A stretch of 64,000 nt of DNA, from contig NZ_KE159568.1 of assembly GCF_000403845.2 (NCBI RefSeq), positions 1 to 64,000 on the forward strand, written 5' to 3'. The notes under the pieces were generated by a model that was not told the DNA's origin, searched no databases, and saw only the letters and a program-made list of their open reading frames with translations. Made by a program: the position numbers and the translations under genes. Positions 52,684 to 62,825 of this stretch are shown here, one piece after another (positions within the stretch are counted from its first letter, which is position 1; each line of letters opens with the position of its first letter). Source of the stretch: Eubacterium sp. 14-2. Its GTDB lineage: Bacteria > Bacillota > Clostridia > Lachnospirales > Lachnospiraceae.

Positions 52684-54717
52684 TTAAGAAGCTGTGTACG
52701 GTATTTCCAGTGTTTTGGATTTCATTCCGTAAAAAGTCTTTCCGTCTAACACTTTAAACGCCCGGATTCTGTAATAATGGCGTTTCTTTTTCTTCAGATA
52801 TTTATCCGTATAGCTTTTTCTGGAAGCTGATGTGAGTTTGATAATCTTTTTATACCCGGAATCTTTTCTGGCTGAAGCATAGATAATATAGCCGCTGGCA
52901 TTTTTATTTTTATTCCAGGTAAGTTTCGCATATCCTTTTGAGGTACTGCTGCCCTTCAGTGCGGGGGCTTTCAGAATAACTCCCCGCACGCTGTCACTGA
53001 GTTTGCTGCCGCACTGAGGATAGGAATTTCGTGCCGCAATTTTATAATAGTAACACTGATTTACTTTTGCTTTCTTATCAGTATATGTGGGCTTTTTACT
53101 GGTTCCGATTAAAGTATAGGAACCGTTCTTTTTGGTGGAACGGTAAATGGCGTAGCTGCTGGCATCAGACGTTGCCTTCCAGGTCAGTTTTATGCTGCCG
53201 TAAGTATCCTTATCTGCAGAAGTGTCCACAGAAGAGGCCTTCAGTCCTGTGGGTGTATCACAGGTCACATAAAGATAGTAAGAAGCCTTGTCGTTTGCAT
53301 CCTCTTTATTGCGGACGGTGATTACTGCCCGGCCGGAGGTTTTTGCCGTTACCATTCCCGTAGCGGAATCTATGGAAGCCACCTTTGTCCGGCTGCTGGT
53401 CCATTTGAGATCTTTTGCATTTGTATCAGGCTGAATCTGCAGCCGGTCTCCCTTGCTGGCCAGATACCATTCCCTTGGAAAAGACAGAGGAATTCTTACT
53501 GTAATATCACAAAAGGCCTGCAGACCGTCAGGGGTTATGGCTGCCACTGAAGTGGTTCCACCCTGTTTTGCCCGAATTGCTCCGGTGGCGGGGTTTACTG
53601 ACACCACATCCGTATTCAGGCTCCTGTATGTCACACTGGAAACAGGGGAGTAGCCGGAAAGCGCTGTCACCTTTGTGGACTCATTGGGATTAAGGGTAAT
53701 ACTGCCGGTGCTCATCCGGATGGAGCCTGATACCAGAGAAGCCAGCAGCACCTGTTCCCGTTCTCCGATATCACAGTCGCTCAGCGTGGCTTTTCGTGGG
53801 TCCGGAATACTTTTGAAAATCCGGTAGTAAAAAGAGCAGGCCGCCAGATAATACCCGGCATAGGTGGGATGTTTGAAATCCGGTCCCACCATGCGGATCC
53901 AGGGATAGAGAATATGGGCCCGGTTATAATGCATTCCCACCGGAACCGCCTCAATCCCCAGTCTTACTTCCAGTGATTTGCAGGCAGCGGCAACATACAG
54001 CTCCAGCTCTCCTGCTGTGAGCATTGTGGGTACTCCGTTGACTTTTGTAAGGGAATTATCACTGTACCCGTGGGTCATATACAGCAGAGGCGTAGCCTGA
54101 GGCTGATAGGTTTTTATCATACGAAGAATACGCTCTACGGCCGGATAAGTCCTGGTGTCAAACTGTTCCACCAGGGATTTGCTCTGTTCCTGAATGACAA
54201 TATAATCCCATTTTTCATTCAGAAGCTGCACCATCAGTTCCTTGTGATAAGACAGGTATTCACTCTGCATTCCTGCATAATAGCTCAGCCAGGCGCCTCC
54301 ATGGCTCACGGTTTTCACATCCAGGTTATGCCCTTCCCAGGCAGCCAGTTCCTCCAGAGGCTTCTCCACAGAGTATGTGACATTATATGGCTTATATTTG
54401 GTAAAACTGTTTCCCACCATAAGCACGCGTATGGGACTTTCCGTGCTGACCGGCGGCTTGTTATCCGGCCTGTCTCCGGGGCTGTTATCGGAATTATCCC
54501 CCGTATTATCGCCGGGCTTCTGATTCTCATCGTCTCCCGGTTTCTGATTCGGGTCATCCTCCGGTTTCTGATTTGCATCCTCTCCGGAACGTCCGCCGGA
54601 ATTCCGATTTGATATTTCTGCTGAATGTGTGTCCTCTCCCAGGTAAGCCGCATTGATTTCCATGCTTCCCATACTGCTGAGTACCAGAACCAGCAATACA
54701 CATATCAGTTTCTTCAT
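52684..54717 (-). CDS. Secreted SGNH-like hydrolase (DUF4886-like) with Ig-like and fibronectin-like domains
   Basis: The 677-residue protein has a signal peptide ending near residue 23 (NAA). A Pro/Asp/Asn/Lys linker with NQKPxDD repeats follows. The SGNH-like catalytic domain (about 95-310) has its Ser in MVGNSFT and the late His in FKHPTYAGYY. Then come Big_2-type Ig domains (about 330-490) and two fibronectin III-like domains (about 495-675). The family acts on esters, probably of carbohydrates. No membrane or sortase anchor is seen, so the protein may be released. It starts 33 bases after ilvA with a good AAAGGAG site. Confidence 0.85.
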   Translation of the reverse strand: MKKLICVLLVLVLSSMGSMEINAAYLGEDTHSAEISNRNSGGRSGEDANQKPEDDPNQKPGDDENQKPGDNTGDNSDNSPGDRPDNKPPVSTESPIRVLMVGNSFTKYKPYNVTYSVEKPLEELAAWEGHNLDVKTVSHGGAWLSYYAGMQSEYLSYHKELMVQLLNEKWDYIVIQEQSKSLVEQFDTRTYPAVERILRMIKTYQPQATPLLYMTHGYSDNSLTKVNGVPTMLTAGELELYVAAACKSLEVRLGIEAVPVGMHYNRAHILYPWIRMVGPDFKHPTYAGYYLAACSFYYRIFKSIPDPRKATLSDCDIGEREQVLLASLVSGSIRMSTGSITLNPNESTKVTALSGYSPVSSVTYRSLNTDVVSVNPATGAIRAKQGGTTSVAAITPDGLQAFCDITVRIPLSFPREWYLASKGDRLQIQPDTNAKDLKWTSSRTKVASIDSATGMVTAKTSGRAVITVRNKEDANDKASYYLYVTCDTPTGLKASSVDTSADKDTYGSIKLTWKATSDASSYAIYRSTKKNGSYTLIGTSKKPTYTDKKAKVNQCYYYKIAARNSYPQCGSKLSDSVRGVILKAPALKGSSTSKGYAKLTWNKNKNASGYIIYASARKDSGYKKIIKLTSASRKSYTDKYLKKKKRHYYRIRAFKVLDGKTFYGMKSKTLEIPYTAS
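54515..54586 (-). repeat. Three 24-base tandem repeats in the linker
   Basis: Three units of 24 bases encode NQKPxDD/E peptides in the linker after the signal peptide of the secreted hydrolase. The repeats are imperfect. Confidence 0.8.
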
Positions 54718-54750
54718 AGTCTCTCCTTTCCGTCTCTTCCGTATCCTGCT

Positions 54751-55962
54751 TTACAGACTGGTCTGCACCGGTTTCGGCTGGTAGCCTTTCTGTTCCAGAG
54801 CAGCCATAATCTTTTTCTTATGCTCTGTGCCGAAAGCCTCCATGGTAATCCGAAGTTCCACAGCCGCATTGCGGTTCGTTGACACAAACTGATTATGCTC
54901 TAATTTTATAACATTTCCCAGCTCTGTGGCAATAGTATTTGCAATTTTACATAATTCTCCCGGTTTATCGGGCAGCAGTACAGATACGGTAAAGATACGG
55001 TCCCGGAAAATCAGTCCCTGCTGAACCACGGAGGACATGGTAATCACATCCATATTTCCGCCGCTTAAAATGGACACCACCCGTTTGTTTTCCACCGGAA
55101 GATGGCGCAGAGCCGCCACAGCCAGAAGCCCGGAATTTTCCACCACAATTTTGTGATTTTCCACCATATCCAGAAAGGTTACAATCAGTTCATCGTCTTC
55201 CACTGTTATAATATCATCCAGATTTTCCCGGATATACGGGAAGATTTTTTCACCCGGAGTTTTGACCGCTGTTCCGTCTGCAATGGTGCTGACGCCAGGC
55301 AGCGTAACAATTTTCCCTGCTTCCAGGGAAGCCTGCATACAGTTTGCTCCGGCCGGCTCCACGCCGATCACTTTTATTTTGGGATTCAGAAGTTTGGCCA
55401 GCACCGATACGCCGGCTGCCAGTCCGCCGCCTCCCACGGGAACCAGAATATATTCCACCAGCGGAAGTTCTTTAAAAATCTCCATGGCAATGGTTCCCTG
55501 ACCCGTGGCCACCGCCAGGTCGTCAAAGGGATGGATGAAGGTATATCCGTGTTCCTCTGCCAGTTCGTATGCTTTCTGACAGGATTCGTCATATACATCT
55601 CCGTACAGGATCACTTCGGCCCCGTATCCTTTGGTCCTGTTTACTTTAATCAGAGGAGTAGTGGTGGGCATTACGATGGTGGATTTCACTCCAAAACATT
55701 TTGCCGCATAGGCAACGCCCTGGGCATGATTTCCCGCAGATGCGGTGATCAGCCCTTTCTCCCGTTCTTCCTCTGACAGGGTACTGATTTTATAATAGGA
55801 ACCCCTCACTTTATAGGCTCCCGTAAACTGCATGTTTTCCGGTTTCAGATAGACTTTGTTTCCGGTCTGTTCACTGAGAAAATCACTGTACATCAGTTTT
55901 GTTTCCAGTGTCACTTCTTTTACAATTTTACTTGCTTCTTCAAATCTTTCCAGCGTCAGCAT
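54751..55962 (-). CDS. ilvA: Threonine ammonia-lyase with C-terminal ACT domain
   Basis: The PLP enzyme converts threonine to 2-oxobutanoate, for isoleucine synthesis or threonine breakdown (EC 4.3.1.19). In the 403-residue protein the PLP Lys is in FTGAYKVRGSYYK and the phosphate loop is GGGGLAAG (seen as VGGGGLAAG). A single C-terminal ACT-like domain (about 328-403) marks the shorter form that resembles TdcB-type proteins. It follows ftsY by 26 bases with AGGAGAG, so it is probably co-transcribed with it. Confidence 0.93.
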   Translation of the reverse strand: MLTLERFEEASKIVKEVTLETKLMYSDFLSEQTGNKVYLKPENMQFTGAYKVRGSYYKISTLSEEEREKGLITASAGNHAQGVAYAAKCFGVKSTIVMPTTTPLIKVNRTKGYGAEVILYGDVYDESCQKAYELAEEHGYTFIHPFDDLAVATGQGTIAMEIFKELPLVEYILVPVGGGGLAAGVSVLAKLLNPKIKVIGVEPAGANCMQASLEAGKIVTLPGVSTIADGTAVKTPGEKIFPYIRENLDDIITVEDDELIVTFLDMVENHKIVVENSGLLAVAALRHLPVENKRVVSILSGGNMDVITMSSVVQQGLIFRDRIFTVSVLLPDKPGELCKIANTIATELGNVIKLEHNQFVSTNRNAAVELRITMEAFGTEHKKKIMAALEQKGYQPKPVQTSL

Positions 55963-55988
55963 GGTTTTCTCTCTCCTGTCTTCCTGGT

Positions 55989-56960
55989 TTACTCTTCCGG
56001 TTCCTGTTCCTCTTCCCCGGTTTTCTCATTGCCGGAGAACAAAGCGTTTACAAACTGCTCCGAATCAAATTTCTGCAAATCTTCGATGGTTTCTCCCACA
56101 CCAATGTATTTCACTGGTATGCCAAGCTCAGACTGGATGGCCACTGCAATACCGCCTTTGGCCGTTCCGTCCATTTTCGTCAGAATAATACCGGAAATAT
56201 CTGCCACTTCTGAAAACTGTTTTGCCTGTGCCAGTGCATTCTGTCCCGTAGTTCCGTCCAGTACCACCAGTGTTTCACGAAATGCCTCCGGATATTCCTT
56301 TTCCAGAATCCGATGGATCTTTTTCAGCTCTTCCATCAGATTTTTTTTGTTGTGGAGACGTCCGGCCGTATCGCACAGCAGCACATCGGCCTTTCTGGCT
56401 TTCGCGGCTGCCACCGCATCGTAAATTACAGAGGCCGGATCTGCCCCTTCCTGGCCGCCAATCATTTCCACGCCTGCCCGGCCGGCCCATTCGCTGAGCT
56501 GTTCTCCTGCGGCTGCCCGGAACGTATCTGCAGCTGCCAGTACCACTTTCTTTCCCTGATCTTTCAGTTTTCCCGCCAGTTTTCCCACCGAAGTGGTTTT
56601 TCCCACTCCGTTGACGCCGATTACAAGAACCACGGAAGTTTCATTTTCAAACTGATATGCGGTCTCTCCCACATCCATCTGTTCCCGGATACTGGAAATC
56701 AGCAGTTCCCGGCACCGGGCCGGCTCTTTGATATGCTGTTCCTTTACTTTTACTTTCAGGTTCTCAATAATTTCCGTGGTGGCATGAACCCCCAGATCCC
56801 CCATAATGAGAATCTCTTCGATTTCTTCATAAAAATCTTCATCTATACTGGAAAATCCGCTGAATATGGAATCAATTCCGGATACGATATTATCTCTGGT
56901 TTTTGTCAGCCCCTGTACCAGCCGGCTGAAAAAGCCCTTCTTTTCTTTTTCTTCACTCAT
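55989..56960 (-). CDS. ftsY: Signal recognition particle receptor FtsY
   Basis: FtsY is the membrane-associated GTPase that receives the SRP-ribosome complex. The 323-residue protein has the NG domain with [24 protein letters not shown] and [10 protein letters not shown]. The acidic A domain is nearly absent, and a short basic N-terminus must serve for membrane contact. ATG 56960 follows AGGAAGGAG and excludes a TTG start three codons earlier. It starts 21 bases after smc. Confidence 0.97.
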   Translation of the reverse strand: MSEEKEKKGFFSRLVQGLTKTRDNIVSGIDSIFSGFSSIDEDFYEEIEEILIMGDLGVHATTEIIENLKVKVKEQHIKEPARCRELLISSIREQMDVGETAYQFENETSVVLVIGVNGVGKTTSVGKLAGKLKDQGKKVVLAAADTFRAAAGEQLSEWAGRAGVEMIGGQEGADPASVIYDAVAAAKARKADVLLCDTAGRLHNKKNLMEELKKIHRILEKEYPEAFRETLVVLDGTTGQNALAQAKQFSEVADISGIILTKMDGTAKGGIAVAIQSELGIPVKYIGVGETIEDLQKFDSEQFVNALFSGNEKTGEEEQEPEE

Positions 56961-56981
56961 TGACAACACTCCTTCCTGTCC

Positions 56982-59900
56982 TTACTCTGTGGCCAGCGTC
57001 TCGATCAGATCCACCGATACCAGAGTGGACACTCCTTTTTCCTGCATGGTAATCCCATACAGCCGGTCTGCCGTTTCCATGGTTCCCCGCCTGTGGGTAA
57101 TTACAATAAACTGGGTGTGGCGGGTCAGCTTATGTAAATATTTTGCAAACCGTCCCACATTGGAATCGTCCAGCGCCGCCTCTATTTCGTCCAGCAGACA
57201 AAAGGGCGACGGTTTCAGATTCTGAATGGCAAACAGCAGGGAAATGGCAGTCAGAGATTTCTCCCCGCCGGACAGCTGCATCATGTTCTGAAGTTTTTTT
57301 CCGGGAGGCTGGGCAATAATGCGAATGCCGCATTCCAGAATATCCTCGTCTTCCACCAGCTCCAGCGTCCCTTTTCCCCCGCCGAACAGTTCCTTGAATA
57401 CTTTGTCAAATTCTTTCTGAATCTGTCCGAATTTTTCCATAAACTGCCTGCGCATTCCGGTATCCAGCTCTTCGATAATTCCCAGCAGAGTTTTTTCCGC
57501 CTCCACCAGATCATCGTGCTGGGTTTTCAGAAACACATACCGCTCCGACAGATTCCGGTAATCTTCAATGGCATTGACATTCACGTCTCCCAGCTTACGG
57601 ATTTCTTCTTTTATCTGAGAAATCTGTTTTTTCAGCTCCGCGGGGCTGTCCAGTTCCTGCTGGCGCAGTTCCATGGCGTTGTGGAAAGTCAGTTCATATT
57701 CTTCCCACATGTAATTGGTCTGATTCTCCACAGATTCGTTCAGTTTTTCTTTCTGGCTGTTCAGTCGGTACAGTTCTTTATCCAGATCGTTCATCCGCTT
57801 TGACAGTTCTTCCTGTTTCTGGAAAAATCCTTTGTACTGCTCAGACATTTCCTCCCGCTGTTTCTGCTGTGCCGAAATCTGCTCCTCCAGAGAATTTTTG
57901 TCCCGTCCGGACTGTTCCATGGAGTCTTTCAGGGTTTCAATCTCCTGCTGTTTTCGCTGAACGTCTTCCTGAGACTGGTTTTTCTCTTTTTCCGCAGCCT
58001 GAAGATCTTCTTCCAGTTTCCGGATTTCCGCTAAAATACGTGAAATATTTTCCTGGACAAATTCTGCTTTCTGATGGAAATTGGCTTCTTCTAACTGCAC
58101 TCCGGATACAGCGCTCTGGCTTTCTTCTGCCAGCCGGTTCTGATTCTCCAGCATCTGCCGAAATTCTTTCGTCTCTTCTTCGATTTCTTTTTCCCGACGG
58201 TCTGCCGCCTTTATTTCTTCCTGAATGGCCGCCTGATTTTCACTGATTTCCAGCATCTGCTGTTCTATTTCCCGGCTTTCCATCCGCAGTGTCCGAAACT
58301 GGCTGTCATTTTCTGCTTTCTGCTCTCTGACCCGCTCCAGATTCATTTCTTCGGTATTCTTAAGAATCATGGCCTGATTCAGCTCTTCCTGTATATTACG
58401 GATGTCTTCTTTTAACAGCTCCCTTGCTGTATTAATATCTTCCAGACGGTTCCGGTGAGACTGCAGCGTATGCTTTCGTTTTTCCGTTTCTTTCTGCAGA
58501 TCTTCAATTTCCCGTTTTCGTCCCAGCAGATTACTGGTGTTTTTGAAAGCTCCTCCTGTCATGGAGCCTCCCGGATTTAAAGATTCTCCCTCCAGTGTCA
58601 CAATCCGCAGACTGTACTGATAGTTCCGGGCCAGCAAAATGGCATGGTCAATGGTGTCCACCACATAAGTCCTGCCCAGCAGATAGGTTTTCAACCCCTG
58701 AAACCTGCTGTCAGCCTGTACCAGTTCGCTGGCCAGACCGATAACCCCAGGTTCTTTCAGGGCTTCCTGGTTTACATAAGCCGCTTTTTTCCCCACGCTG
58801 GTCAGGGGCAGAAAGGTAGCCCGCCCAAAACGGTTCTGTTTGAGAAATCCAATCATTTTTTTTGCAGTGGCTTCGTCTGCAGTGACAATATTCTGAATAC
58901 TGCCCCCTAACGCAGTCTCTATGGCAGCTTCGTATTTCTTTTCCACCTGAATCAGGTCTGCCACTACTCCCAGCAGGCCAGGTTCCGCTTCCTTCCGCTC
59001 CATTACCCGGCGGATGGAATTACCGTACCCGTCATACCGTTCTGCAATATTAATCAGGGATTCCAGCCTGGACTGTTCTCTGTGGTAACGGGCAGTGTCC
59101 TGTTCCAGAAGATTCAGCGTTTCTGTCCGTTTTTCCTGCCATTCTCTGTTTTTCTCTTCCAGATGTTTTCCTTCTTCTTCCAGTTTCCGGCAGACAGATT
59201 TGGACTGCTCATACTTTTCTTCATATTCCTGTTCCAGAGCCTTAAGTTCTTCCTCCTGGCTTTTCTGCTCCAGAAAGCGCTTGCTCAGCTGGGCTTTTCG
59301 GATATTCATCTGCTCCTGCATGGTATCGTAACGCTGCTGTCTGGCTTTGGTGGAGGCCCTGTGATTCAAAAGCTCAATAATTTCACCTTTTCCATCTTCA
59401 ATCTTTCTGCTGCAGCGGGCAATTTCTTCCTGGATTTCCTGATATCTGGCCATAACCTGGCTTTTCTGCTCTTCCATGGATTTTATCTGATTATCCAGCT
59501 GGAGCCTTTCTTTTTCACAGGCTGCTTTCTGCTCCATCTTTTCAAGGCGTTCCTGCTCCACAGCCTCCTGCCGGGTTTTAAAATGCTCTTCACTCTGTAC
59601 TGCAGCACGAATCTGCTCTTTTAAAACATTGATCTGTCCTTCCAGTTTTCCGCTCTGTACAGTGGTTTCACTCAGTTTTCCCCGCAGGTTTTCCAGATTT
59701 TCATCGGCTTCCTTCATGCTCTGTTCAATTCTGGCATATTCTGTTCGGATGTTTTCATAAGCACTGTCTGACTCTTTCCAGTCCTGGCCTGTAATCTTCA
59801 GCTTTTCTTCCAGAGATTTCAGCTGTTCCTCCATCCGTTCCATGTCCAGAAGGAACATATTTACATCATATGTCTTTAATTCTTCCCGCTTTTTCAGATA

Positions 59901-60542
59901 GAGTCTGGCTTTCTCCGCCTGACGTTCCAACGGCCCCACCTGCTTTTCCAGCTCCGTCAGAATATCATTAACGCGCACCAGATTCTGCCGCTCGTCTTCT
60001 AATTTTTTCTGGGCTGTGACTTTTCTCCGCTTGAATTTCACAATACCTGCCGCTTCATCAAAGAGTTCCCGGCGTTCTTCCGGTTTTCCGCTCAAAATCC
60101 GCTCGATCTGTCCCTGGCCGATAATGGAATATCCTTCTTTTCCAATACCGGTATCGTAGAACAGTTCGTTCACATCTTTCAGCCGGCAGGCTGTGCCATT
60201 AATCAGGTACTCGCTTTCTCCGGAGCGGTACACTCTCCGGGCCACCGTCACCTCGTTGTAATCCACATTCAGCTGCCGGTCTCCATTGTCCAGGGTAATG
60301 GCCACCCAGGCATAACTTAAAGGCCTGCGGTTTTCCGTGCCGGAAAAAATCACGTCCTGCATACTGGCTCCGCGAAGCTGCTTCACCCGCTGTTCCCCCA
60401 GCACCCAGCGCACTGCGTCTGCCACATTGCTCTTTCCGCTTCCGTTAGGTCCTACGATTCCGGTAATTCCGTTATGAAATTCAAACAGAATTTTGTTGGC
60501 AAAGGACTTAAATCCATGAACTTCTATACTTTTTAAATACAT
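56982..60542 (-). CDS. smc: Chromosome segregation protein SMC
   Basis: SMC forms DNA-embracing dimers that compact and segregate the chromosome with ScpA and ScpB. The 1186-residue protein has the N-terminal Walker A GPNGSGKSN, two long coiled-coil arms, the hinge near 510-670 (SLNPGGSMTGGA follows it) and the C-terminal LSGGEKSLTA signature with LLDEIEAALDD. Length is normal. It lies between rnc and ftsY, the conserved Firmicutes order. Confidence 0.98.
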   Translation of the reverse strand: MYLKSIEVHGFKSFANKILFEFHNGITGIVGPNGSGKSNVADAVRWVLGEQRVKQLRGASMQDVIFSGTENRRPLSYAWVAITLDNGDRQLNVDYNEVTVARRVYRSGESEYLINGTACRLKDVNELFYDTGIGKEGYSIIGQGQIERILSGKPEERRELFDEAAGIVKFKRRKVTAQKKLEDERQNLVRVNDILTELEKQVGPLERQAEKARLYLKKREELKTYDVNMFLLDMERMEEQLKSLEEKLKITGQDWKESDSAYENIRTEYARIEQSMKEADENLENLRGKLSETTVQSGKLEGQINVLKEQIRAAVQSEEHFKTRQEAVEQERLEKMEQKAACEKERLQLDNQIKSMEEQKSQVMARYQEIQEEIARCSRKIEDGKGEIIELLNHRASTKARQQRYDTMQEQMNIRKAQLSKRFLEQKSQEEELKALEQEYEEKYEQSKSVCRKLEEEGKHLEEKNREWQEKRTETLNLLEQDTARYHREQSRLESLINIAERYDGYGNSIRRVMERKEAEPGLLGVVADLIQVEKKYEAAIETALGGSIQNIVTADEATAKKMIGFLKQNRFGRATFLPLTSVGKKAAYVNQEALKEPGVIGLASELVQADSRFQGLKTYLLGRTYVVDTIDHAILLARNYQYSLRIVTLEGESLNPGGSMTGGAFKNTSNLLGRKREIEDLQKETEKRKHTLQSHRNRLEDINTARELLKEDIRNIQEELNQAMILKNTEEMNLERVREQKAENDSQFRTLRMESREIEQQMLEISENQAAIQEEIKAADRREKEIEEETKEFRQMLENQNRLAEESQSAVSGVQLEEANFHQKAEFVQENISRILAEIRKLEEDLQAAEKEKNQSQEDVQRKQQEIETLKDSMEQSGRDKNSLEEQISAQQKQREEMSEQYKGFFQKQEELSKRMNDLDKELYRLNSQKEKLNESVENQTNYMWEEYELTFHNAMELRQQELDSPAELKKQISQIKEEIRKLGDVNVNAIEDYRNLSERYVFLKTQHDDLVEAEKTLLGIIEELDTGMRRQFMEKFGQIQKEFDKVFKELFGGGKGTLELVEDEDILECGIRIIAQPPGKKLQNMMQLSGGEKSLTAISLLFAIQNLKPSPFCLLDEIEAALDDSNVGRFAKYLHKLTRHTQFIVITHRRGTMETADRLYGITMQEKGVSTLVSVDLIETLATE

Positions 60543-60562
60543 GCATTCCTCCGCTGTTCAGG

Positions 60563-61261
60563 TTACTGTGGTTTCTTTTCCTGTTCTTTCAGCTGCAGCA
60601 GGGTGTGATAGGCTGCTTCCTGTTCCGCACTTTTTTTTGTCCGCCCGCTGCCTGTCCCATAAGGCACGCTGCCTATCCTGGCTTCCACAACAAATTTCTT
60701 ATTGTGATCGGGCCCTTCTTCTTTCAGCAGAAAATAGCTCAGTTCTCCCCCATGGTTCCCCTGTACCAGTTCCTGCAGGATAGTTTTGCTATCGAAAAAG
60801 AGCTGCTTATGCTCTATATCGTTCAGTACAAACCGGTGTATAAACTCTTTCGCATTAGCAAAACCACCATCCAGATAGATGGCTCCAATCACCGCTTCCA
60901 GCGCGTCCGACAGAATGGATTTGCGTTCTCTTCCTCCTGTCTGGTCCTCTCCTTTTCCCAGCAGCAGATACCTGCCCAGTTCCAGTTCCCTGGTGCAGAA
61001 TGCCAGCGCCGGTTCACAGACCATACTGGCGCGCAGCCTGGTCAGTTCCCCTTCCGGATGTCCGGGGTACCGATGAAACAAAAACTCGCTGGCTGTAATT
61101 TCCAGTACCGCATCTCCTAAAAATTCCAGACGCTCATTATCTGCAAGCCTGCCCATATGGTGTTCATTGGCGTAGGAACTGTGGGTCAGAGCCTGGAGCA
61201 GTAACTTTTCATTTTCAAAATGATACCCGATTTTTTCTTCAAATTCCTGTGGTAATTTCAT
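60563..61261 (-). CDS. rnc: Ribonuclease III
   Basis: The enzyme cleaves double-stranded RNA in rRNA maturation and mRNA turnover (EC 3.1.26.3). The 232-residue protein has the catalytic signature NERLEFLGDAVL and SDALEAVIGAIY, with a C-terminal double-stranded RNA-binding domain (about 158-228). It starts between acpP and smc, 20 bases before smc. Confidence 0.97.
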   Translation of the reverse strand: MKLPQEFEEKIGYHFENEKLLLQALTHSSYANEHHMGRLADNERLEFLGDAVLEITASEFLFHRYPGHPEGELTRLRASMVCEPALAFCTRELELGRYLLLGKGEDQTGGRERKSILSDALEAVIGAIYLDGGFANAKEFIHRFVLNDIEHKQLFFDSKTILQELVQGNHGGELSYFLLKEEGPDHNKKFVVEARIGSVPYGTGSGRTKKSAEQEAAYHTLLQLKEQEKKPQ

Positions 61262-61315
61262 ATATTATACCTTTCTTCCATTACTCCTGTTTTCAGAAAA
61301 CTCTTTTATTCAAAT

Positions 61316-61350
61316 ACAACCACTTTCGCGCAACATGTGAAAGTGGTTGT
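61316..61350. terminator. Hairpin between acpP and rnc
   Basis: ACAACCACTTTC and GAAAGTGGTTGT form a 12-bp perfect stem with an 11-base loop in the 117-base gap. The tail is only moderately T-rich, so it may attenuate or be a processing site rather than end transcription fully. Confidence 0.6.
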
Positions 61351-61378
61351 CTCTTTATACTCACGAAACGATTTTCTG

Positions 61379-61609
61379 TCAGTTTGTGGCATTTTTAATC
61401 TGCTCTACTGCGTCTCCAACCGTTACTATTTTTTCTGCTTCTTCATTGGCAATCTCAATGTCAAATTCTTCTTCCAGCCCCATAATAATCTGGAAAATAT
61501 CCAGGGAATCCGCTCCCAGGTCATCTACAAAGGTAGTGTCCATTGTGATTTCTTCCACGTCAACGTTTAATACTTCTGCAATGATTTTCTTTAATTTTTC
61601 AAACTCCAT
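61379..61609 (-). CDS. acpP: Acyl carrier protein
   Basis: The 76-residue protein carries acyl chains on a phosphopantetheine arm during fatty acid synthesis. The modified Ser is in [12 protein letters not shown]. It is highly acidic with normal length. It lies 12 bases after plsX, and the two work at the junction of fatty acid and phospholipid synthesis. Confidence 0.98.
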   Translation of the reverse strand: MEFEKLKKIIAEVLNVDVEEITMDTTFVDDLGADSLDIFQIIMGLEEEFDIEIANEEAEKIVTVGDAVEQIKNATN

Positions 61610-61621
61610 GATACTTCCTTT

Positions 61622-62641
61622 CTACTCCTCCATAGGAGATGTTCCAATATTCTTCCTGATCTTCTCATTGATTTCCTGTTCCTTAAAAGTCACACACTGG
61701 ATAATGGCATTGGTTATTTCTTTGGCTTTGGAACTTCCATGGGTCTTAACTACCAGCCCGTTCAGTCCCAGCAGAGGCGCTCCGCCATATTCCGTGGCAT
61801 CGAAAGCCTTCAGTGTCTTTTTCAGGGAAGGTTTCACCAGCAATGCACCGATTTTGCTTCGGATATTCTCCAGCATTCCCTTTTTTATCACACCTACCAG
61901 CGCATCGCTTACGCCTTCATACAGCTTCAGAATAACGTTTCCCACAAACGCTTCGCAGACAATGACATCAGCCTCTCCATGAGGAATGTCCCTTGCCTCA
62001 ATGCTTCCCACAAAGTTAATATCCGGGCAGTTTTTCAACAGGGGAAATGTCTCTTTCACCAGTGCGTTTCCCTTCTCTTCCTCTGCCCCGATGTTGACAA
62101 TGGCTACTCTGGGCCTGTTTATTCCCAGTACATTTTCCATATATATGGAGCCCATCTTTGCAAACTGAACCAGGTGTGAAGCTCTGGCATCCACATTTGC
62201 ACCGCAGTCAATCAGTAATGATACTCCCTGTTCCGTGGGAATCAGCGGGGCCAGAGGGGGACGCTCCACGCCTTTGATTCTTCCAACAATAACCTGTCCG
62301 CCCACTAAAATGGCACCGGAGCTGCCTGCTGAAATAAAAGCATCTGCGTTCCCGTCCTTTACCATATTCATTCCCACTACGATAGACGACTGTTTCTTCT
62401 TCCGAATCGCCATCACCGGAGGTTCCGCGGTTTCAATTACCTCCTCGGCATGAATCACTTCAATCTGTGAACCATGATAAGAATGCTTTGCCAGCTCCTG
62501 GTTTATCACATCCTGCTGGCCTGTCAGATATATTCTGATATCCTGCCGCATCGTAACAGCATTTACCGCCCCTTTGATTATCTCTGCGGGCGCGTGATCC
62601 CCGCCCATGGCATCTACTGCTACTTTTATCATTTCCTGCAT
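61622..62641 (-). CDS. plsX: Phosphate acyltransferase PlsX
   Basis: PlsX converts acyl-ACP to acyl-phosphate, the first step to phosphatidic acid with PlsY. The 339-residue protein has the family start VAVDAMGGDHAP, SAGSSGAILVGG and a DCGANVDAR segment. ATG 62641 is preferred because AAGGAGG lies seven bases before it. An alternative ATG at 62632 has no proper spacing. It heads the plsX-acpP-rnc run. Confidence 0.97.
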   Translation of the reverse strand: MQEMIKVAVDAMGGDHAPAEIIKGAVNAVTMRQDIRIYLTGQQDVINQELAKHSYHGSQIEVIHAEEVIETAEPPVMAIRKKKQSSIVVGMNMVKDGNADAFISAGSSGAILVGGQVIVGRIKGVERPPLAPLIPTEQGVSLLIDCGANVDARASHLVQFAKMGSIYMENVLGINRPRVAIVNIGAEEEKGNALVKETFPLLKNCPDINFVGSIEARDIPHGEADVIVCEAFVGNVILKLYEGVSDALVGVIKKGMLENIRSKIGALLVKPSLKKTLKAFDATEYGGAPLLGLNGLVVKTHGSSKAKEITNAIIQCVTFKEQEINEKIRKNIGTSPMEE

Positions 62642-62796
62642 GAAATTTCCTCCTTACGGTCTGCAGACAGAATCCTGCTGTTTACTCTGAAAATCTTCCA
62701 CTTCCACAGTAAGGATAGCCATACATCCCGCCAGATGGCCGGCCGGGCATGATGGCTGTTACTATATTTTTCCTGTCTGTCGAATGCCTATTTAAG

Positions 62797-62825
62797 AATA
62801 TACTATAAGTATTAGGAGAAATCAA
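62797..62825 (-). promoter_or_regulatory. Candidate promoter of plsX-acpP
   Basis: On the minus strand TTGATT (62820-62825) and TATATT (62797-62802) are 17 bases apart. It overlaps the stop codon of the preceding gene. The leader would be about 150 bases. No FapR operator is evident. Confidence 0.55.
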
